Assembly: GCA_020723345.1 (NCBI GenBank)
Contig: DYJA01000039.1
Coordinates: 1 to 57,458 of the forward strand
From: Candidatus Aquidulcis sp.
Lineage (GTDB): Bacteria > Chloroflexota > Anaerolineae > UBA4142
Length of the DNA: 57,458 bases
Direction: 5' to 3'
Part shown: positions 7,831 to 14,799 of the stretch, piece after piece
Position numbering within the stretch: position 1 is the first letter of the stretch
How the letters are laid out: each line of letters opens with the position of its first letter
Notes under the pieces: model-generated
What the model saw: the letters and a program-made list of their open reading frames with translations, nothing else
Told to the model about the DNA's origin: nothing
Databases searched by the model: none
Program-made: the position numbers and the translations under genes

Positions 7831-8304
7831 ATGGGAAATGATTCACCGAATCAGCCAATTGAAATACAACCCGAGCCACTCACCGCGCTCGACCGCTTTT
7901 GGCTCGACACCGCGCGTAACGCCGCGAAAGAATCGGTCGGCGCGCTGGAGGAGGCGGCAAAGCAATTGATCGCGATCACCAGTTTGTCGCAAGGCATTTA
8001 CTTTGCCGCGATCTCGTTCGGCGACGTGAAAAAAGCGTTGCCGCAATTCGCGCCCGCGTGGCAGTGGACGATCACAGGCGCGCTGGTTTTGCCGCTGGTG
8101 TGCTGGCTCGTCGCGCTCTTCTTTGCGATTCGCGTTTTCACGCCGCAAGTCTACGCCACGAATCTCGATTCGCCTGATCTCGCGCGCGAGACGTACGAGC
8201 AAGTCGTCGCGTACAAACACGCGCAGTTGCGCCGCGCGCACATCGCGCTGGTGATCGGCTTTGTGCTGCTTATCGTCAACATCATCGCGTTCTGGCGGCT
8301 GTAG
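7831..8304 (+). CDS. Hypothetical protein with two transmembrane helices
   Basis: A 157-residue protein. The N-terminal ~60 residues are soluble and amphipathic (DRFWLDTARNAAKESVGALE). Two clear TM helices follow, near residues 72-100 (TGALVLPLVCWLVALFFAI) and 135-156 (IALVIGFVLLIVNIIAFWRL). GAGGTGG precedes the ATG. I do not recognise the family. The layout (cytosolic helix plus a 2-TM hairpin) resembles small effector or anchor proteins near STAND genes, but that is inference. Its TAG stop lies inside the following palindrome. Confidence 0.6.
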   Translation: MGNDSPNQPIEIQPEPLTALDRFWLDTARNAAKESVGALEEAAKQLIAITSLSQGIYFAAISFGDVKKALPQFAPAWQWTITGALVLPLVCWLVALFFAIRVFTPQVYATNLDSPDLARETYEQVVAYKHAQLRRAHIALVIGFVLLIVNIIAFWRL

Positions 8305-8328
8305 GACAATTTTGCAAAATTGTCCTAC
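8301..8328 (+). repeat. GGACAA palindrome, copy 1, supplying a stop codon
   Basis: Perfect inverted repeat with arms GTAGGACAATTTTG and CAAAATTGTCCTAC. The TAG stop of the 2-TM gene is bases 2-4 of the palindrome, and the next gene's GAGGAG ribosome-binding site follows at once. Relatives lie at 22671, 29462, 31183, 47515 and 55558. Confidence 0.85.
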
Positions 8329-8337
8329 GAGGAGCGT

Positions 8338-8700
8338 ATGCGTATCGCCATCGTCGGTCCCTGCGGCGCAGGCAAGACTACGCTGCAAAACAATCTCGTG
8401 CGCTTGGGGTACGAGGCGCGCGCGATCGCGCAAGAACATTCGGGCGCGCAAGCGATGTGGCAGCGCGTCACGCGCCCCGACGTGGCGATCTATCTTGACG
8501 CGGCGCTGGCGACGATCAACGCGCGGCGCGGCGTCCATTGGGAACAAAGTTATCTCGACGAGATGAATCGGCGGTTGGCGCATGCGCGCGCCCACGCGCA
8601 TTTTTATCTGGACACGAACGCGCTGACGCCCGCGCAAGTGTCTGCGCGCGTCGTCGCCTTCTTGGCGTCTAGCGAAATCTATCCCAATCCAAAGGAGTAG
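8338..8700 (+). CDS. Small P-loop NTPase/kinase-like protein
   Basis: A 120-residue protein opening with a textbook Walker A, RIAIVGPCGAGKTTLQNNL. A short strand PDVAIYLDAAL could serve as Walker B, and a C-terminal YLDTNALTPAQVSARVVAFL resembles the end of small nucleotide kinases. It is shorter than usual kinases (about 180 residues), so the lid and substrate domain are reduced. ATG 8338 is chosen because GAGGAG (8329-8334) precedes it; the TTG start at 8320 would read the palindrome. It lies between a 2-TM protein and a SpeD-like protein. The substrate is unknown. Confidence 0.7.
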   Translation: MRIAIVGPCGAGKTTLQNNLVRLGYEARAIAQEHSGAQAMWQRVTRPDVAIYLDAALATINARRGVHWEQSYLDEMNRRLAHARAHAHFYLDTNALTPAQVSARVVAFLASSEIYPNPKE

Positions 8701-8705
8701 GCACC

Positions 8706-9077
8706 ATGCAAACGACAGGCACCACGCTCTTGCTCGATTTGTACGATTGTAAATCGCCCGCGATCAACAGCGAGGCGGTGCTGGAACAACTCTTCGTGAA
8801 CGCGCTTCAGTTCGCTGGCTTTGAGATGGTGGACCAGAGCGTTCACCAACTTCCCAAACAGGGCATTACGCTCGTCTGCATCATGCGCCAATCGCACGCG
8901 GCGCTGCACGCGTTGTCCGAGGCGGGTTTTGTCGCGGTCGATGTGTACTCGGAAGGCAAGCCCGAAACGGCGCGCGCCGCGCTGGAAATCATTCGCGGTT
9001 TTCTGGCGCAGAAATTGATGGCGCGTTCGGTCAACGCGCGCTTTATCGAGCGCGGGAATGACAGTTCCAGTCGCTGA
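8706..9077 (+). CDS. SpeD-like (AdoMet decarboxylase-fold) protein, Cys lost
   Basis: A 123-residue protein that aligns along its length with class Ib S-adenosylmethionine decarboxylase SpeD (GTTLLLDLYDC..., HQLPKQGITLVCIM, AALEIIRGFL). The site that in SpeD is ESH-xx-IHTWPE reads QSHAALHALSE. The pyruvoyl-forming Ser and the following active-site His are therefore kept, but TWP is lost. The proton-donor Cys (in 'FTCG') is replaced in YSEGK by Glu. A canonical SAM decarboxylase is thus doubtful; a divergent decarboxylase or sensor is possible. The next gene is DUF350, a recurrent neighbour of SpeD-like genes as I recall it. The ribosome-binding site is AAAGGAG. Confidence 0.75.
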   Translation: MQTTGTTLLLDLYDCKSPAINSEAVLEQLFVNALQFAGFEMVDQSVHQLPKQGITLVCIMRQSHAALHALSEAGFVAVDVYSEGKPETARAALEIIRGFLAQKLMARSVNARFIERGNDSSSR

Positions 9078-9121
9078 GTCTGATCGGTGTTGCCCCATTT
9101 CATTTTCCAAAAGGAGGAGCC

Positions 9122-9346
9122 ATGTTTCCTGTTTTGCCAAACGAAGTCCGCGCGTTTATCTTCACCGTCGTGTACGCCTTGCTCGGAATGATCTTGCTGT
9201 ACGGCGGCTATCGCACGTTTGACTGGCTGACGCCGACCGATCTGCAAAAGAAAATTTTCGACGAAGGCAATGTCGCCGTGGGCGTGTTGGCGGGTTCGTT
9301 CGTCATTGGATTGGCGCTGGTCATTCTCGGCGCGATCCGCGTCTAG
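9122..9346 (+). CDS. DUF350 (YjfL-like) membrane protein
   Basis: A 74-residue protein with two TM helices (FIFTVVYALLGMILLYGGY and VGVLAGSFVIGLALVILGAI). Between them is the DUF350 signature TPTDLQKKIFDEGNVAVGVL. It has one DUF350 hairpin; many homologues carry two or more. AAGGAGGAGCC gives a strong ribosome-binding site. It ends the six-gene run that starts with the CHAT-STAND gene. Family members are linked to polyamine/ATP-grasp and membrane-stress loci such as yjfIJKLMC. A role in the membrane is certain by topology, but the activity is unknown. Confidence 0.82.
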   Translation: MFPVLPNEVRAFIFTVVYALLGMILLYGGYRTFDWLTPTDLQKKIFDEGNVAVGVLAGSFVIGLALVILGAIRV

Positions 9347-9394
9347 AGTGGGGCGAGGCAGATTACCTGTTCGATCCGCTCCCCAAAATCGAAT

Positions 9395-9423
9395 TTGCCT
9401 CTTTTGCCCACTTGGTTTATAAT
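9395..9423 (+). promoter_or_regulatory. Sigma70-type promoter of secD
   Basis: TTGCCT at 9395-9400 and a perfect TATAAT at 9418-9423 are separated by 17 bp. Transcription should start near 9430, giving a leader of about 40 nt before the secD ATG. Confidence 0.75.
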
Positions 9424-9470
9424 CTGCCCCGTTTGCATAGCACTATATTTTTCTGTTTGGAAAGGTAGCC

Positions 9471-10937
9471 ATGCGCGAACGTAATTACATGTTTCTCGTC
9501 GGCATCATTTTCCTCGCGCTCGTCGCGGGTTGGATTGCGATGCCCGATAATCCCGGCTTGCAGATCGGTCCCTTTAAGAAAGACATTAGAGTTCACGAAG
9601 GATTGGATTTGCAGGGCGGTTTGCAAGTCGTGTTGGAAGCGGATGTCCCTGCCGATCAGACTGTCAGTTCCGATTCGATTGATTCGGCGAAGCAGATCAT
9701 CGAGAACCGGATCAACGCGCTCGGCGTCGTCGAGCCGCAGATTCAGATTCTCGGCAATCGCCGCATCCTCGTTCAACTGCCGGGCTTGACTAATCCCGAC
9801 GACGCGATTCGTACCTTCGGCAGCACCGGGCAGTTGGAATTCATCGACGCGGGCGACACCGGGCTTGACGCGGGCGTCGTCGTGCAGACGACCGGCTTGT
9901 CCACGGTCATCGTGCCGGGCGCCGTCACGCCAACGCCCGCGCCCGCGACTCCGACGCGGCAGCCGACGGTCGCGCCCACCGCGGCGATCACGACGACGGG
10001 CGGCGTCACAACGACCGCGCCAATCACGCCGACCGCGCCTGTAACGCCGACGTATCGTACGGTGATGACGGGGCGCGAATTGAAAACCGCGTCAGTTGCG
10101 TTCCAACAAACGACGAATCAGCCGTACATCGCGTTTGAATTGACTCCAGACGGCGCCAAGATTTTTGGCGACTATACTTCCAAGAACGTCAACAAGTTCT
10201 TGGCGATCACGCTCGACAAGCGCGTGATTTCATCGCCGGTCATCAAAAGCGCGATTACCGAAGGCAAGGGGATTATCGAGGGGCGATTCACGCTGGAAGA
10301 AGCGAAGAGTTTGGTGCTGCAACTCAAGTACGGCGCGCTGCCGGTTCCGCTCAAGGTGATTGACTCGCGCGCGATCGGTCCCACGTTGGGACGCGATTCG
10401 GTGAATCGCAGCATCACCGCGGGTGCGATTGGCTTGGTCATCGTCATTTTGTTTATGCTGTTGTACTATCGCCTGCCCGGCTTGCTCGCAGACCTCGCGC
10501 TGACGATTTACGCGTTGCTCATTCTGGCGATTTACAAATTCGGCGTCCCCGGCGTTTTCGATTACGTGACGCTGACGCTTCCAGGTATTGCCGGGTTTAT
10601 TCTGTCGGTCGGTATGGCGGTCGATGCGAACATTCTGATCTTTGAGCGCATGAAAGAAGAGCTGCGGAGCCAGCGCCCCCTCTACATGGCAGTCGAATTC
10701 GGTTTCCAGCGCGCGTGGCCCTCGATCCGCGATTCGAACATTTCGACGCTGATCACGTGCGCGATCTTGCTCTGGTTCGGTTTGAGTTTTGGCGCGAGCG
10801 TGGTCGCGGGCTTTGCTTTGACGCTGGCGATTGGCGTGTTGGTCAGTTTGTTCACCGCCATCGTCGTGACGCGGACGTTCTTGCGCCTGGTCCTCGACAT
10901 GAACGTCACCGAAAACTTGTGGTGGTTTGGCGTCTGA
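9471..10937 (+). CDS. secD: Protein translocase subunit SecD
   Basis: SecD works with SecF on the periplasmic side of SecYEG to pull proteins out, using the proton-motive force. The 488-residue protein has an N-terminal TM (LVGIIFLALVAGWIAM), the D1 motif GLDLQGGLQVVLEA, the large extracytoplasmic domain and then five TM helices. These include the conserved IGPTLGRDSVNRS and SVGMAVDANILIFERMKEEL motifs. A Thr/Pro/Ala-rich spacer of about 45 residues (residues ~150-195, PTPAPATPTRQPT) interrupts the periplasmic region. Such linkers recur in the exported proteins of this window. The gene has its own promoter and terminator. Confidence 0.96.
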   Translation: MRERNYMFLVGIIFLALVAGWIAMPDNPGLQIGPFKKDIRVHEGLDLQGGLQVVLEADVPADQTVSSDSIDSAKQIIENRINALGVVEPQIQILGNRRILVQLPGLTNPDDAIRTFGSTGQLEFIDAGDTGLDAGVVVQTTGLSTVIVPGAVTPTPAPATPTRQPTVAPTAAITTTGGVTTTAPITPTAPVTPTYRTVMTGRELKTASVAFQQTTNQPYIAFELTPDGAKIFGDYTSKNVNKFLAITLDKRVISSPVIKSAITEGKGIIEGRFTLEEAKSLVLQLKYGALPVPLKVIDSRAIGPTLGRDSVNRSITAGAIGLVIVILFMLLYYRLPGLLADLALTIYALLILAIYKFGVPGVFDYVTLTLPGIAGFILSVGMAVDANILIFERMKEELRSQRPLYMAVEFGFQRAWPSIRDSNISTLITCAILLWFGLSFGASVVAGFALTLAIGVLVSLFTAIVVTRTFLRLVLDMNVTENLWWFGV

Positions 10938-10942
10938 ATAAA

Positions 10943-10982
10943 GAAACCCGTTTTCCGCTGAAGGCGAGAAAACGGGTTTCTT
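10943..10982 (+). terminator. Rho-independent terminator after secD
   Basis: GAAACCCGTTTT (10943-10954) pairs with AAAACGGGTTTC (10969-10980), followed by TTGCTTT. It separates secD from secF. The rest of the gap to 11170 holds T-rich and purine-rich tracts with no ORF that I can support. Confidence 0.75.
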
Positions 10983-11170
10983 GCTTTGGGCATAAAAAAA
11001 CGTCCCCATCGTTTTTTTTGACAGAGACGTTTAAGGAAGGAGGGAGGAGCACAATTAGGGCCGCACCGCCCACTTGACTCCAAAAACAATTTAAGCGGTT
11101 AAAGTCTTGATTTGGTCAAAGGAAAGTTCAAACTTTGTGTTGGATTTCCAAAAAACAATTGAGGTGTGCT

Positions 11171-11199
11171 TTGCCATTTTTATCGAGTTGTGCTAGAAT
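11171..11199 (+). promoter_or_regulatory. Sigma70-type promoter of secF
   Basis: TTGCCA at 11171-11176 and TAGAAT at 11194-11199 with a 17-bp spacer, ending 43 bp before the GTG start. secF is therefore transcribed apart from secD despite adjacency. Confidence 0.7.
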
Positions 11200-11242
11200 G
11201 CCGACCGTTCGTGCAACTCGATATTATGATTCTGGAGGACGT

Positions 11243-12193
11243 GTGATCAACATTGTCGGAAAACGTTATTGGTACTTTGCATTTTCATTGCTCATCATCA
11301 TTCCGGGTTTGATCGCGATCGGTATGACGTGGGCGCAAACCGGTCAGCCCTTTCGCTTGGCGATTGATTTCACCGGCGGAACGCTCCTGGAGCTAAAGTT
11401 CGCCAAACCGCAGCAATTTCAAACGGACGAAGTTACTAAAATCTTTGAGCAGTTCGGTCTGAGCGCGAACGATGTGCACGTTCAGCCGTCGGGCAACGAT
11501 ACGCTCGTCATTCGCACCAAGACGCTCGATAACGAAACCAAGGTTAAAGCGCAAGACTCGATTCGCGCGCGCTTTGGCAATTTTACGGAACAACGCGCGG
11601 AGACGGTGGGTCCCGCGGTTGGCGCCGAAGTGGCGCAGCGCGCCGCGATAGCAGTGGCATTGGCGACGATCGCGATCCTGCTATACATCACCTGGGCGTT
11701 CCGGCGCGTGCCGCAATCATTCCGCTATGGCGTGTGCGCGATCATCGCGTTGCTTCACGATGCGTTCGTGGTGATGGGCGTCGCCGCGCTCTTCGGACTA
11801 GTCTTTGGCTGGGAAGTAGATGCGCTCTTCCTCACTGCCTTGTTGACCGTCATCGGCTTCTCCGTCCACGATACGATCGTCGTGTTCGACCGCATTCGCG
11901 AAAACATCTCCCGCTTTCGCGGCGTCTCGTTCGAAGAAGTTGTCAATCACAGTATCCTGCAAACGCTTGACCGCTCGATCAACACCGTCTTGACGACCTT
12001 GTTCGTGTTGTCCGCGCTGATTCTCTTCGGCGGGATCACGATTCGTCAGTTTGCCCTGACCTTGTTCATCGGAATTTTCAGCGGAATGTATTCTTCGATC
12101 TTCAATGCCGCGCCGCTGCTCGTCGTGTGGGAGAATAACGAAATCGGGAAGTTTTTCCAACGCGGCTCGGACAAAAAGCCCGCGACCGCGTAG
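11243..12193 (+). CDS. secF: Protein translocase subunit SecF
   Basis: Partner of SecD in the SecDF export motor. I use the GTG at 11243: GGAGG at 11234-11238 fits it, and the 316-residue product starts INIVGKRYWYFAFSLLIIIP at the first TM as usual. The longer frame from 11135 reads leader and promoter DNA. Conserved features are AIDFTGGTLLELKF, VGPAVGAEVAQRA, the TM block ALLHDAFVVMGVAALFG, TVIGFSVHDTIVVFDRIREN and RSINTVLTTLFV. Six TM helices are expected. The C-terminus is short and charged. Confidence 0.95.
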   Translation: MINIVGKRYWYFAFSLLIIIPGLIAIGMTWAQTGQPFRLAIDFTGGTLLELKFAKPQQFQTDEVTKIFEQFGLSANDVHVQPSGNDTLVIRTKTLDNETKVKAQDSIRARFGNFTEQRAETVGPAVGAEVAQRAAIAVALATIAILLYITWAFRRVPQSFRYGVCAIIALLHDAFVVMGVAALFGLVFGWEVDALFLTALLTVIGFSVHDTIVVFDRIRENISRFRGVSFEEVVNHSILQTLDRSINTVLTTLFVLSALILFGGITIRQFALTLFIGIFSGMYSSIFNAAPLLVVWENNEIGKFFQRGSDKKPATA

Positions 12194-12277
12194 ATCAATT
12201 TTCGATTTTCGATTTGCCAAAACCGTTCTCGATTTGAGGACGGTTTTGTTTTTCACGCAACACGCATCACGCAACAC

Positions 12278-12306
12278 TTGTCACCCTCTCTTGGTTGTGG
12301 TAAGAT
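12278..12306 (+). promoter_or_regulatory. Promoter of a probably leaderless GNAT mRNA
   Basis: TTGTCA (12278-12283), a 17-bp spacer and TAAGAT (12301-12306). The expected start point, about 7 nt downstream, coincides with the GTG at 12313, so the transcript would be leaderless. Just upstream is a CACGCAACACGCATCACGC-type repeat. Confidence 0.6.
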
Positions 12307-12312
12307 ACATTC

Positions 12313-13161
12313 GTGTCCGAGCGAATCCAAGCGCGCGCCGCGCGCGCCGCAGACAAAGCCGCGGTTCTTGCGTTCTGCCGAAATACTTTTAGTTGGGGCG
12401 ATTACATCGCCGATGTGTGGGCGCGCTGGCTCGCCGATGCGGACGGGCAATTGCTCATCGGTCTAGCCGACGAGCATCCCGTTGGCTTGATGCACGTCGC
12501 GCTCCACGGCGAAATGGCGTGGATGGAAGGAATGCGCGTGCATCCCGATTTTCGGCGGCGGGGGATCGCGAGCCAAGTCGAGGCGGCTGGTCGCGCGTTC
12601 GCGCGCGCGCGCGGGTGCCGCGGCGCGCGCTTGGCGACGAGCATCAAAAACGTCGCCGCGCAAGGAATGTCGGACGCGCTGGGCTATCGACGCGCCGCGC
12701 AGTTTAACGATTGGGAAATCGAACCTGCGCCCGGCGATTTTACTTTCGCGCGCGTCGCGACCGAAAACGATCTGCCGCGCGCGCTCGCGGTCTGGCGCGA
12801 TGCGTCAACGCGCGTCGCCAGTCATTCGATCATTCCGGATCGGCGCTGGAATTGGACGCCGCTGGATGAAACGCGTTTGCGCGAACACATCCGCGCCGGC
12901 GAACTGCGCGTCGCGTCGCACGGTTTTGCCTTGCTGCTTGCGTACGACGAACACGATTGGAGCGGTCTCTCGCTGATCGCGCTTGCGGGCGACGAAGAAA
13001 CGATGCGCAATCTCGCGCGCGCCGCGCGCGGCGAAGCCGCGTATCGCGGCTATTCGCACCTTGAAGCGCAGATCGCCGACGCTCCCGCCGCAAATCGCGC
13101 GCTCGAACGCGCGGGGTTTACGCGCGGCGGCGGCATGTTCATTTACGAAGTGGAATTGTGA
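12313..13161 (+). CDS. GNAT acetyltransferase (tandem GNAT-like domains)
   Basis: A 282-residue protein. The N-terminal ~150 residues form a GNAT domain with the acetyl-CoA motif MRVHPDFRRRGIASQVEAAG and the downstream NVAAQGMSDALGYRRAAQF. The C-terminal ~130 residues look like a second, degenerate GNAT (LIALAGDEETMRNLARAARG... NRALERAGFTRGGGMFIYE). The GTG start is directly at the predicted transcription start and has no Shine-Dalgarno. Its TGA overlaps the ATG of the next gene by one base. The acceptor substrate cannot be told from sequence. Confidence 0.82.
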   Translation: MSERIQARAARAADKAAVLAFCRNTFSWGDYIADVWARWLADADGQLLIGLADEHPVGLMHVALHGEMAWMEGMRVHPDFRRRGIASQVEAAGRAFARARGCRGARLATSIKNVAAQGMSDALGYRRAAQFNDWEIEPAPGDFTFARVATENDLPRALAVWRDASTRVASHSIIPDRRWNWTPLDETRLREHIRAGELRVASHGFALLLAYDEHDWSGLSLIALAGDEETMRNLARAARGEAAYRGYSHLEAQIADAPAANRALERAGFTRGGGMFIYEVEL

Positions 13162-14750
13162 TGAGAAATCATTACGCAATACGCAACACGCAATACGCCG
13201 TTGGCTATCTGCTATTCGCGCTCGCGCTCTCTGCCTGCGCCCCGCGTCCGATTCCGACCACGACGTTGGAAACTCCGACGCTCGCGCGGACCGCGACGCC
13301 GTCGCCGACGATTACGCCGCGCCCAACACTGACGCCGACCGCCGCGCCAATTTTGCCCACGCCGCTTGCGTCGCCAACATTCGCGGGCACGCCGTTTCCG
13401 TACGAACGCAACCCGCGCGCGATTTTGATCGAGGCGGATGTCTGGGGCGATACGTCGGCGAGTTTGCGCGACGCGCACGTTCCCTTGTTTCGACTGTACG
13501 GCGACGGCTTGGTCGTCTTCGCCGGAGCGAATGCGCCGCTGACGACGGGACTCGACGCGGTCGTTCGTACGGGCAGATTGTCGGAAGGCGAGATCAATGG
13601 ACTACTCGCGTACCTGAATCAAATCGCGTTTCTGAACCTGCGAGATTATTACGAGCCGCGCCCGAAACCCGCCGACGCGCCGACCGGTTACATCAGCGTT
13701 TATCTCACCAAAGCGAAAACTGTGCGCGTCTACGCGCCGAGTCACGACAGCACTCCGCAAGCATTTTCCGACGCGATCAAGCGAATCCTTCAGACGATTC
13801 CTGCCGATTCGCAGACCTTCACACCCAGCGAGGGTTATCTGCAAGCGACGGACGCCGGCGCGATTACGAACTTTGCCGCGAAAGACAACATGACCGATTG
13901 GCAGATCGCCGGAGTCAAACTCGCCGACGCGACAGAGGGCATCACCCTTTCAGGAAGCGCGTACGCGCAAATGATCGCGCTGCGCGCCGACAAGCCGACT
14001 GCGACTTTATTCCGCGAAGGCGATCGCGCGTACCGCGTGCGCTTTGAACCCAAGTTGCCGCGCGCCGTTCATCTCAGCGATTCGCTCGGTATGATCTTGA
14101 ACGCGCCGCGCGAATTCGACGGGCGCGTCTTTGAGATCGTCGGCTATTATCGCGGCTGGAATTTGTACGGCGAAGCGCGCGGCACTCCGGTCACGCGCAA
14201 TGATTGGACGATTGCGGACGACGGCGGCGCGATGTACGTCACCGGCGCGAGCGTGCGCGGACTCGATCCAGGATCGCGCGCGGACGCGTGGACGATTGTG
14301 CGGCTCACCGCGCGCGTCGTCTACGTTCGTTTGGGCACGAGTTATTTGGAGGCGCGACGCGTGGAAAATCTAACACCTGAAACACCGACTCTGCCCGCGC
14401 AAGCCAGTCCGGCTGCGACGCCGACATCGGCGGGCATCACGAGCGCGGACGCGGCAATCGCGGCGGTCCAAGCGCGTTTCCCCGAAATGGCGAAAATCAA
14501 AAAAGCCGCGCCGATGAGCATCGGCGCGACGACCGACATCAAAGTTTTCGATCGCGGCGAAGGATGGGAAATCGCGTTTGTCGAGGGCTGGGGCGATTGT
14601 CCGTCGGGTTGCATCAACAATCGGTACTATTATTTCTCGGTGCGCAAAGACGGGCGCATCACCAAAGTTGGCGAGTACGCGCGCATTTACAACGAGAGCG
14701 CGAATTCGTTCACGACGAGCGGCATTCCGATGTGGGGCGTGCCACGATAA
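13161..14750 (+). CDS. Lipoprotein with Thr/Pro-rich linker, unknown function
   Basis: A 529-residue predicted lipoprotein. A hydrophobic segment ends in the lipobox LALSAC (Cys near residue 26). A Thr/Pro-rich linker (PTTTLETPTLARTATPSPT) and a globular region follow, and a second Pro/Thr linker lies near residue 415. The final ~110 residues contain a Cys pair (GWGDCPSGCINNRYYY) in a segment about calculating with the protein's own repeats. I do not recognise the family. The first ~14 residues (MRNHYAIRNTQYAV) are encoded by an ACGCAATACGCAACACGC-type repeat. It is coupled to the GNAT gene (stop/start overlap). Confidence 0.7.
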   Translation: MRNHYAIRNTQYAVGYLLFALALSACAPRPIPTTTLETPTLARTATPSPTITPRPTLTPTAAPILPTPLASPTFAGTPFPYERNPRAILIEADVWGDTSASLRDAHVPLFRLYGDGLVVFAGANAPLTTGLDAVVRTGRLSEGEINGLLAYLNQIAFLNLRDYYEPRPKPADAPTGYISVYLTKAKTVRVYAPSHDSTPQAFSDAIKRILQTIPADSQTFTPSEGYLQATDAGAITNFAAKDNMTDWQIAGVKLADATEGITLSGSAYAQMIALRADKPTATLFREGDRAYRVRFEPKLPRAVHLSDSLGMILNAPREFDGRVFEIVGYYRGWNLYGEARGTPVTRNDWTIADDGGAMYVTGASVRGLDPGSRADAWTIVRLTARVVYVRLGTSYLEARRVENLTPETPTLPAQASPAATPTSAGITSADAAIAAVQARFPEMAKIKKAAPMSIGATTDIKVFDRGEGWEIAFVEGWGDCPSGCINNRYYYFSVRKDGRITKVGEYARIYNESANSFTTSGIPMWGVPR

Positions 14751-14763
14751 GAGTTAGGTCGCA

Positions 14764-14791
14764 TTGCCTTTTTCCCAGTTTAGCGTAAAAT
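14764..14791 (+). promoter_or_regulatory. Promoter of the CAP-protein gene, probably leaderless
   Basis: TTGCCT (14764-14769), a 16-bp spacer and TAAAAT (14786-14791). Only eight bases separate the -10 box from the ATG at 14800, so the mRNA probably has no 5' leader. Confidence 0.6.
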
Positions 14792-14799
14792 AACGGCGC

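Noticed and set aside
11135-11242. Upstream start for secF at 11135
   Set aside because: These codons cover the promoter (TTGCCA/TAGAAT); GTG 11243 has a good ribosome-binding site and gives the normal length.
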